NCBI GenBank assembly: GCA_003313425.1
Contig: NHZP01000012.1
Span: 372,001-436,000 of the forward strand
From: Pseudopyrenochaeta lycopersici
Taxonomy: Eukaryota > Ascomycota > Dothideomycetes > Pleosporales > Pseudopyrenochaetaceae
Direction of reading: 5' to 3'
DNA: 64,000 nt
Positions 55,786 to 64,000 of this stretch are shown here, piece by piece. The position numbers and the translations under genes were made by a program. Position 1 is the stretch's first letter; every line of letters starts with the position of its first letter. Under the pieces are notes generated by a model that was not told the DNA's origin, ran no database searches, and saw nothing but the letters and a program-made list of their open reading frames with translations.

Positions 55786-58700
55786 ATGGCTACGAAAGAT
55801 TTCTTCGACACGGTAGCCGACGTAGGCAGCGACGAAGAGGAGGAGGATGAGGACTTTGATGGACAGGCTGGCGAAGCACGGCCCAAGAAAACAAACGGCA
55901 CAAATGGCCTTGACGACTCGAGCGAGGAGGAAGACGAGGACGATGATGAGCGACTCCGAGAGGTAAGCTATGCTGTCATAGAATGAGCATGGTCCGTTGC
56001 TTACTAGTAGATAGGAAGGGGAAGGCTTTATTGCCGATGAAGATGAGGAAGAAGAGGAAGAGGCGCGCAGACGGCGGCGCAGGAAGAAGCGAAAGAATCG
56101 CGAGGCCGATGAGGCTCTCGATGATGAAGATTTGGATCTAATTGGCGTCGAGGTAGAGCGGCCAGAAGAGACTCAGGTAAGATAGCTTGTCTTCGGAGCC
56201 CAGCCGCATACTAATCCTCCACAAGTCCCGATTCAAGCGTCTGAAGCGCGGCCACAAAGAGCGCGTGAAGTCCCGCGGCATCGACGATATCTTCTCAGAC
56301 GATGAATTGAACGAGGATCTTGACGAGCCACGGAGACTCGGTGACGAATTCGATGGCTTCATCGAGGACGACCAGTTCGAGGACGAGATCGAAGACGACC
56401 GAGATGTCACACAGCCAGGCATAAGCCTCATCACACAAGGGCTTCAAGCTGCAGGCCTAGACGAGGGCGCCGAAGAAGACTACAGGGCAGCATTTGGAGA
56501 CGGCACAGACTATGATTGGGCGCTGGACATGCAGGAGGCAGAAGCCGAGGAGCAGGCGGGTGAGGGGCGCGAGCTTCAACTCAAGGACGTCTTCGAGCCT
56601 TCACAACTACAAGAGCGCATGCTTACAGACGAGGACAATATCATCCGCGAGACCGATGTTCCCGAACGCCTGCAGCTAGCGCGAAAGCCGTTCAAGGCTC
56701 TGGAACTCACTGAAGAAGACATGCAAGTGCGACTGGGCGAGGAAGCCTCGTGGATCAGCAACATGTTGTGGCCCAAAAAAGGTCTTCCTGGCTATTTCCA
56801 GCAGCCTTTTCAGAGAGCCGTGCGCAGGGTTCTCGAATTCATCAACCTCGAGGACTACGAGGTTCCCTTCATCTTCAATCACCGCAAAGACTACTTGATC
56901 CATGCACCGAGCGACAATGACGACTATGATGATCCCGACCAGCCGCCGCCTATCGATGCTCGACCAGAGCGTTTGCTCAACCAGAGCGATTTATGGGAGG
57001 TCTTTGATTTGGATCTCAAGTTCAGGGCTTTCGCAGAGAAGCGGGATGCGCTCCGGCAAAACTATGACAATGTAAGGAGCGTTTATCCTGACATAACAGA
57101 CACCGAGATTGAGGACTTGACTGCAAAAGCCATCACGATCGAAGAGATCCAGGAACTGCAAGACTATCTCCATTACCGGTACTCGCAAGAGATGAACGAG
57201 GTCCGCCAGGAGATGAATGGAACACAGAAGCGCGCTAATAACGCCCGGAGCTTCTTCGATAAGCTTCGAAGCGGGAAGGCATACCAGTTCGTCAAGGCCA
57301 TTGGCATCAGCCCAGAAGATTTTGCAAAGCGGGCCGATGGATCTAGCAGAGGATCTCAAGTTGTCGAAGACCCGCCATACCAGGTCGAAGAACTTGCAGA
57401 GCAGATGGCCGAAGCTCCTGAAACTGCCTTTTCTCTTCTTAGGTCTGCCAAGCTGTTATTTGTGCAAGACTTGCAGATGAGCTCCCGGCTCCGCAGGTTT
57501 ATGCGCGGTAGCTTCTACCAGAATGCGCTCATTGATTGCGTACGAACCGATAAAGGCATGCGGAAAATCACCGAAGATCACACTTACTATGAGTTCAAGT
57601 ACCTCCGCCGACAGACGTTCTCCGATCTTAGTGGCAGACCGGATCTTTTCCTGAAGATGCTCAAGGCTGAGCAAGAAGGTCTAGTACAGGTTCAGATTTC
57701 CATGGGCAACTATCAAAATTTTAAGGCTCGACTCCATGAAAAGATTGTCTCCGACAATGTTAGCGAAGTCTCAGATTCTTGGAACGCTCTGCGTAAGGAA
57801 TTGCTCGACCTTGCCTTGGACAAGCTGCAGGGTGTTATCGCAAATGGTGTCAAGGAATCATTACGAGCTCGTTGCGAAGATGAGCTTGCCAGCCGAGCCA
57901 GGGAAAACTACTACAACAAGCTCGACCAGGCTCCATTCAAGCTCAAGAGCGCTCCTATTGGATCAGTACCTAATGTGCTCTGTCTCACCAATGGTAAAGG
58001 CCAGCGTGGCGATGCCATACTCTGGGCGTACGTTGAGAATGATGGCCGTGTATTGGAACACGGCAAATTGGTCGACATGCGGCTGGGCAATCAAGAGCGA
58101 GGAATCCCCGACGGCCAAGACATCGCCAAACTTGTCGATGCCATACGGCGCCGAAGGCCAGATGTTATTGGTGTCAGTGGCTTCTCAGTTGAGACGCGAA
58201 AGCTCTACAAGGACATTCAAGAAATCATCAACCAGCATAATCTGACAGGCCCAACCTACGAAGATGATAACACAGGCGCCGAAAGAAACGATCCCTTGGA
58301 GGTTATTATGGTCAATGACGAGGTTGCCCGTCTTTATCACGCCAGTGGCCGAGCTCAAGCGGAATTCCCCAAGTACGCACCCATGACAAGATATTGTATA
58401 GCGCTCGGACGCTACTTGCAGAATCCGCTCGCTGAGTATGCTTCACTTGGAAAAGATATCGTGGCGCTATCATTCGTTCAGAACCAAACCCTAATCCCTC
58501 AAGACAAGCTCTTCGAGCGACTCGAGACTGCCATGGTAGACATGGTTAACCTCGTGGGAATCGACTTGCCAGAGTCTTACGATGATAAGTACATGTCGAA
58601 ACTCCTACCGTATGTGTGCGGTTTAGGTCCTCGCAAAGCAGACAGACTGGTAAAGGCGATTCAGGCAAACGGAGACGAGGTTCTCTCACGATTCGACCTT

Positions 58701-60223
58701 ATTGGGGTATCTGAGACACGCGATCTCAAGCCGGCAATGGGCCCGAAGGTCTTCACGAACTGCGCCAGTTTCTTGTACATTCCCTACGATGTCAGCGAAG
58801 AATCGTCTGACTACCTCGATTACACCCGTGTCCACCCCGAAGACTATGACCTTGCCCGCAAGATGGTTGCTGATGCATTGAACATGGACGAGGAAGACGT
58901 GAAGGCGGAAACTGATGAAGGTGGCCCTAGCGCTGTGGTCCGCAAAATGGTCCGAGAGGAGACTACGGATCTAGTCAATGACTTGGCCCTGGAAGACTAT
59001 GCTGCAGAGATTGAGAGGAACTTCGGTCAGCGCAAGCGTGCAACACTCGAAACTATTCGAGCTGAGCTGGAAAACCCTTATGAAGAGATCAGACAAGTCT
59101 TTGCAATTATTTCCAGCGACGAACTGTTCGTAATGTTGACTGGCGAGACTAAGGAATCGCTCTACGAGGGTATGGTAGTTCCAGTCACGATCCGACGAGC
59201 CTTCTCGGACCACATTGAAGTTAAGCTCGAGTGCGGCATCGAAGGTGGTGTCTCTGAATCCGAATTCCCTGAAGGCGTGGGCAGCGGTGGGCAGGAGCCT
59301 CGCCACGTCTACCAGGCACATCAAGTGGTTCGCGCTCGTATTGTGTACCTCAATCGGAAGGCTCTCACTGCGCAATTGTCATTACGAGACGACCTCATTC
59401 GACAACCAGAGAAGAAGTTGTACGAACGCGCAGCCGGTGAGTGGGACGAGGCGCAGGAAGCCGCAGACAAAAAGGCGGCCGAGAAAGAAAAAGAAGTTGC
59501 TTCCGGTCGTCCTAACCGTGTCGTCAATCATCCACTTTTCTTCTCTTTCAACACCATGCAAGCGGAAGAATACCTTGGCAGTAAGGAGACTGGAGACTTG
59601 GTCATCCGCCCCTCGTCAAAGGGTTTCGACCATCTTGTTGTGACGTGGAAAGTCTCGAACAACACATATCAACACCTTGACGTACTTGAGATGAACAAGC
59701 CAAATCAGTTCTCGCTCGGCAAGCAGCTCAAAATTGGCAAGCAAACATACTCCGATCTCGATGAGTTGATCGTTCTCCATATCGAAGCTATGGCACGCAA
59801 GGTCACCGAACTCACGCGAGACGAGCGTTTCCTGGGTGGCACGAAGGAAGATACAGGTAAGGTTTTCTTCACTCCAAACCCACACCCTACATCACATCCT
59901 TCCAGCTTGTTACCAACTTTTCTGCATGACTCTGCGCTAACCAATTCACAGAACTCTGGCTAGAAAACTACTGTAAAGCCAACCCTCAACGTTCCATGTA
60001 CGCCTTCTGTAGCATGCCACGCTACCCAGGTCACTTCTGGATCTGCTTCCAGATGGGCGCCGATAAACCAAAGGGTGCCTGGGGACTTAAGGTCACCCCT
60101 CTTGCGTTTGAGCTCCAGAAACACTCGTACCCTGATATGGTCGCATTGAAGAATGGATTCAAAATTCTTATTGGGGCTGCCGCGGCGGCAAGATCGGCAC
60201 AGGCGGCGATTCCGCGACGGTAG
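55786..60223 (+). CDS. SPT6: Transcription elongation factor SPT6
   Basis: Exons 55786-55962, 56015-56176, 56226-59856, 59952-60223 (introns 52, 49, 95 nt), 1413 aa, normal for SPT6. Histone chaperone that travels with RNA polymerase II. The N-terminus is very acidic (DEEEEDEDFDGQ; ADEDEEEEEEARRRRRKKRK). The Tex-like core follows: an HTH region, the YqgF-like RGDAILWAYVENDGRVLEHG, the helix-hairpin-helix YVCGLGPRKADRLVKAI, an S1 domain (LYEGMVVPVTIRRAFSDHIE), and tandem SH2 domains starting HPLFFSFNTMQAEEYLGSK with GDLVIRPSS. The last exon completes the second SH2 (YPGHFWICFQMGADKPKGAW). Splicing at 59856/59952 is needed; otherwise the frame ends early at 59963. Confidence 0.97.
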
Positions 60224-61459
60224 AACAGACATAGTTTGTCATGTGAGAGTGGATGCTGTGTGTGAGTCTTGTATCGATACTCCTTTCTATTATTCTGCGA
60301 ATTCATGGCGGAGCGGACCTTCTGGACTCTAAAAGATACTCATAACTGGTTACTGGCGCTTGGAGAGGTAGACTAAACTCTCGAAATTTGGCATTTATAG
60401 CGCTTTTGTGTTAACGTACTGTGGATAATTGATCCTACAAACATCAGAATTCCCATCCATACCCCATTTTCAGACTCGATGACATCATCCATCGCAGTGG
60501 AAGCACTTAACAAAATGCAGTCGTCCCTGCGCTCTCAATTCCTGTTTCGCCCTCCGAACCATCTCCTGTCTCAGAGAACAATGAAACAATACATTTTGCT
60601 CCACTTGGGTTTCCATCTCCTTCGTCTCAAGCCCAGGCCAAGCCGATGAAGAGATCTTCACCCTGTCGATCATACAGGTAGAAATAGCGTGCGATCGCCC
60701 GCCAAGGCTGCCCATCAATGAAACGCACAGAATCGCCAAGTCCGCTGGCTCCGCTAAGGAGTTTGACGACCAGATTTTGTCGGCAGACAATTAAGGGGCC
60801 GACTAGCTGGGAGAATGTCTAAGAGAAAGAAGGGGCGACATCTTAGCGCGAAATTGAATTTTCACAAGTGGACAAATATAGTCGGCTTATTCAGCAATTT
60901 CGACATTTGGCGACACAAATTGCGTCTTCATTGTACAATGTATGATTTGGGACAACAGCTCACGTCACTTTAACGTCATAAAGAGTTGCATATGCATAGA
61001 TGAATGTGGGACATGGTGTGTACAATTAATATGGTGAATTAATTGGTATATGAACTATATAATATTGCACTTTGTGCAAGAGCCCTCGCCGGCTATTGGG
61101 TATATCCTCCATATGCCGCTGGTTGTAAAGATGAAAAAAGCTGCCCTCTCTCGTGAGTAGGATCCGGGCATCAAAGACTACTTTTTGATGACCCGAGGTG
61201 CTCCTGGCTCCTCGATGGTTGTGTGTTGAGTGTGTGATTGTGTGAATGTTGCAGAATAACTTTTGGATGATTGTACAGTGGAAGATGGTTGCGCGTGAGA
61301 GAGATATGCCAGGAAAAACGCCTTGCTGATGAAAATGCTTGAGTCGACAGGGTATTTGAGAGAATCAGGACCAGCTCTCGTGCCGATGATGGTGAACGCC
61401 GTTGTAAAAAGGAAAATAGGTTGAAGTAGAGATGGTTCGAGGGTGTTCGTAATGGGCGT
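60224..61459. other. Intergenic between convergent genes
   Basis: About 1.2 kb between the stops of SPT6 (+) and the DUF3602 gene (-). Open frames near 60485-60790 on the minus strand look somewhat protein-like but lack an ATG and overlap in two frames; rejected below. Confidence 0.5.
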
Positions 61460-61921
61460 TTACTGGTGAGAGAATTGCCTGCTCAGGCGCTTCCATGCGC
61501 TGTCAACGCTGCGTCGTACACCGTCCTTCTCTGACTCAACAGATGAGGTAGATGATGCCGAGTTCTGGCGCTGAGATCGGGGCTTGAGCTCGTCGACGAG
61601 GTTGCCAGCACCTCCACGGCCAATGTGGTAGACAGGAGCTTGCTGGCTCCTGAGGCGTTCCTGCTGCTGAAGTTCCTCATCGAAGCTGAACATGGCACGT
61701 TCACTCTTCTTCATGTTGCCTGCTCCACCACGGCCGGTGGCGTATACAGCGTTGGATGGAGGAGGAGTGAGCTTGATGCGGGATGCTGGGCCAGTGGCGG
61801 TTTGCCCATTGGTGACTTGGTTTGGCTTGATGCGCATGGCATTGCCAGCGCCGCCGCGGCCAGAGTAGATGTAAGATGAACCGACGGTCGGGTGAGGCTC
61901 GGTAATGTGGAAGGACACCAT
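61460..61921 (-). CDS. DUF3602 / Par32-like protein with three GRGGAGN motifs
   Basis: Single exon, 153 aa, ATG at 61921. The diagnostic motif GRGGAGN occurs three times, at residues 21-27, 63-69 and 101-107, each preceded by a Tyr (YIYS, VYAT, VYHI). No membrane span, no cysteine; the chain is disordered and ends in a basic amphipathic stretch (VRRSVDSAWKRLSRQF). Fungal DUF3602 proteins include yeast Par32, a phosphoprotein that responds to TORC1/nitrogen status and binds ammonium transporters. The assignment to the family is firm; a nitrogen-signalling role here is inference. The leader contains a (TTG)n repeat, and a TATA box lies about 210 nt upstream. Confidence 0.9.
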   Translation of the reverse strand: MVSFHITEPHPTVGSSYIYSGRGGAGNAMRIKPNQVTNGQTATGPASRIKLTPPPSNAVYATGRGGAGNMKKSERAMFSFDEELQQQERLRSQQAPVYHIGRGGAGNLVDELKPRSQRQNSASSTSSVESEKDGVRRSVDSAWKRLSRQFSHQ

Positions 61922-61960
61922 TTTGATAATTGGTTGCTTGATTGGTTTGTTTGATTGACT

Positions 61961-61980
61961 GTTGTTGTTGTTGTTGTTGT
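61961..61980 (+). repeat. (GTT)n trinucleotide repeat in the leader of the DUF3602 gene
   Basis: Near-perfect GTT units over 20 nt, read as CAA repeats on the transcribed minus strand, about 40 nt upstream of the ATG at 61921. Confidence 0.9.
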
Positions 61981-62128
61981 GGTTGATATTTGTTGTGGAT
62001 GTGAAGTCAGGTGGCGACTATAAAATGTTTGTTTGGGTTGGGAAATCTGGGGTAAGAATAGTAGCTCCGGGTAGACTAAAGGATCTGATGGTGTGATGGT
62101 CACAGATACTCCCTCACTGGGGTGCAGT

Positions 62129-62136
62129 CTTATATA
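62129..62136 (-). promoter_or_regulatory. TATA box of the DUF3602 gene
   Basis: TATATAAG on the minus strand, about 210 nt upstream of the ATG at 61921. Confidence 0.5.
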
Positions 62137-63751
62137 CCTACCACGTACTTGATTTCTGACACTGCATAAAAGGGTCAAGCACGCATCGTGACCTAAGCAA
62201 GGGGCCAGCTACCAGAAATTTCCACGCCATCAAACCAGATCGTGACCATCGCACACGCGTTGCTTGGAAGTCTCAGCGACACTTTGCAGTTAACGGCAAT
62301 GCTACGATCATGCGTCCAGGTTTCGCGCCAAACAAAGACCATGCGCAACTTCGGTCGGGTGCGAAGGCGTCGCTTGGCTCCGCTCCAGCTCGCTTTTCAT
62401 AGCGTAATAGCCCGCCTTGTTCGAGCTGCACCTGACCGCACCCAAGCTTGCGGGACGCTTCGCGACTGGTCAGCGCCCGTTTCCATTACCCCCGAGAAAC
62501 CTCTGAAGGGCGATGAAAATATTGCTGCAAATTTTCAGCGTCGAAGACGCGATCTGAGGCAGGCCATGTGCCAGCTTGCCAGGCTTTGTTCCCCGCCGGG
62601 AACAGTGTGGAGGCGGGAAGAAAATTTCTCTAGCTTGGAGTTTCCCGAGTCGTCATTGCGATGCCATGCGATTTTGGCTTTGGTACCTGGATCCGCACCG
62701 GGTGCTGGAATGCATGGAGAAGCTGGTTTGTCTGGTGGTTTGCTTGCCATTGTGCAGATGCCAGTCTGCAACATGTCCATGTTTTGCTGCAGGTACAAAG
62801 TACCTACACTGCTCGACCTCGCCACTCCAACAATAACCTGCTCACTCACACCGCATCGCAGCTGAAGCTTGCGCCTCGGTACCCGGTACCTCCGCACATG
62901 ACGTCGAGCATCGTGAAGTCTAGGCGCAGCGTTGCAAGGCGGAAGGCCAATGTGCGCTCAGGCACCGGTCACGCTGCACCAGCGCTGACTCTTCCACACA
63001 TCCACTCTAATTGCAACATGCGCTCATTTTGCCAGCTCATTACCGGTACTGCCGCGTGCTGCGGGCAGTCCATGTCGCAATTTTTGGCAATTGGCGTTAC
63101 ACATGGCAGCATCTGCTTCACTCGTTCCCACTTTCTGGTCACACCATCCTAGACAAGACTTCACGATCCTTGGCGGTGTCGCCAATGTCCTCGACCACGT
63201 TCTCGCCAGCGCACAGCAGCTGCCCACGAGATGTGCAACACTAGTCATTGAAACCTTTTGCCCCAGGGGCACTGCCATTGCATTCACTTTGCTCCAAAAC
63301 CATAGGGGTATTCCATTTCGCTCACAAACGCCGCACACGCGCACCTCTTTGCCCCTCTCTCTCGTGCTCCACTTGACGCTCCGTAATCAAACCATGCAAT
63401 AATACTATGTCAACCCGAAGTTTCTGTTACCCCCAGGAAACTGCAAGACCCGCCGAAACAGGAACCTCACTGTGCAGATGCGGGGAAAACACACTACAGT
63501 AGCACTCCCGCTAGGCGGTACCGGCTGACACGTAGATCTGGTAAGGTCGGCCGTCTACCAAGTGTGCAGGGTCCCTTCATGAAGTCCGATTCTGTATGGT
63601 TACCCGGGTCTTGGAATCCGAATCCATGACTAACTGCGCTACACAAGCGTCATGCACCCTCTTCTCGAACAACTGCGGAGGCGGGAAGGCGGTTGTGGAG
63701 AAAGGCCAAACGGCATATGGCAGTTGTACGAGGCCACAACGCGCACCACGC

Positions 63752-64000
63752 TTAAGCGAATTTCGTATGTATGATGTCTGGATTTTCCTGCCACTCGTCC
63801 TTTTCTACCCACATCTGCGCGTACGTATTAGTCAAGCGTGGTGATGAGGCTAGAAAAGAGGGGTCTACCTTTTTGAAGGTACTCAGTCCGGCGAGAATAC
63901 TGCCACCTGTCCACGTCGTGTATATTCGCTCTGGTGGTGCCAGAATTTTAATCCTCATGTCCTTCACCGCCAGTCGTTGTACCTCGTGGAGCAGTCTGTT
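63752..64000 (-). CDS. ARP1: Actin-related protein Arp1 (centractin), C-terminal part, cut by window edge
   Basis: Minus strand, exons 64000(continues)-63869 and 63814-63752 with a 54-nt intron in phase 0. The visible 64 residues include [40 protein letters not shown], and after splicing [19 protein letters not shown] followed by HTKFA. The APPER...GGSILA block is the actin-family C-terminus; the ending [10 protein letters not shown] is characteristic of Arp1 (Neurospora ro-4), not conventional actin (which ends KCF). Arp1 forms the short filament of dynactin, needed for dynein-driven nuclear and vesicle transport in hyphae. Everything upstream lies outside the window. Confidence 0.92.
   Translation of the reverse strand, partial: NRLLHEVQRLAVKDMRIKILAPPERIYTTWTGGSILAGLSTFKKVDPSFLASSPRLTNTYAQMWVEKDEWQENPDIIHTKFA

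Larger units (their letters stand above)
61922..63751. other. Promoter of the DUF3602 gene, then intergenic with no supported gene
   Basis: About 1.8 kb. Apart from the TATA box and trinucleotide repeat, I see only overlapping open frames of biased composition (up to 207 codons at 62242-62865) without domains or splice support. Confidence 0.45.

Noticed and set aside
60485..60790. Two overlapping protein-like frames on the minus strand between SPT6 and the DUF3602 gene
   Set aside because: Neither has an ATG, they overlap in different frames, and no splice join gives a start; chance open frames of this size are common.
62242..62865. 207-codon + strand frame
   Set aside because: Starts with several unrelated-looking segments, overlapped by a 120-codon minus frame, no domain.
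63595..63650. tRNA-like sequence (GTAGCGCAGTTAGT followed by GGATTCGGATTCC on the minus strand)
   Set aside because: No complete cloverleaf: the anticodon arm and acceptor stem pairing cannot be found.

Overview
This is nuclear DNA of a filamentous ascomycete (Pezizomycotina; a Dothideomycete is my best guess, not shown). The grounds are short introns, mostly 47-62 nt, with GTAAGT/GTACGT-like donors and CTAAC-like branch sites just before the acceptor; loose gene spacing on both strands with no operons; and a fungal gene set (Slt2- and Ste7-type MAP kinase modules, BYS1, WSC and DUF3602 proteins, dynactin Arp1). All gene models below were spliced by eye, and each full-length one closes in frame.

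Layout. 1-174: C-terminal end of an unrecognised gene. 1968-12 kb, mostly housekeeping: a membrane protein with a degenerate aspartic-protease ectodomain, the cell-wall-integrity MAP kinase (Slt2 type), an NAD(P)-binding epimerase-like protein, and the ribosome-biogenesis helicase HAS1. 12.75-18.1 kb: one gene for a 1766-residue, mostly disordered protein. 19-23 kb: a small conserved protein, an unrecognised 220-residue protein and a GNAT acetyltransferase. 23.3-29.3 kb: a secreted GH2 glycosidase in 8 exons and a single-exon pseudokinase. 31.4-32.1 kb: a small secreted BYS1-family protein. 34.4-38 kb: chaperonin subunit CCT3 and an unknown nuclear-type protein. 40.4-41.7 kb: a seven-span DUF300/Ost-alpha protein.

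42.6-52.4 kb looks like an accessory cell-surface and secretion segment: a WSC-domain protein with a Pro-Trp repeat tail (partly hidden by tiny introns), a 1020-residue adhesin with ten 37-residue repeats and a PA14/GLEYA-like end, an HSL-type alpha/beta hydrolase, and a secreted alpha-amylase. 53.2-64 kb returns to core genes: the Ste7-type MAPKK, divergent from the elongation factor SPT6, then a DUF3602/Par32-like protein with three GRGGAGN motifs, and the C-terminus of Arp1 running off the right edge.

The genes do not form one pathway. Two signalling kinases (Slt2 and Ste7) belong to different MAPK modules and lie about 47 kb apart. The closest functional theme is the surface: a possible wall or membrane sensor beside Slt2, and the adhesin/WSC pair. 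Long gaps at 29.3-31.4, 32.1-34.4, 38-40.4 and 61.9-63.7 kb show no gene I can support.
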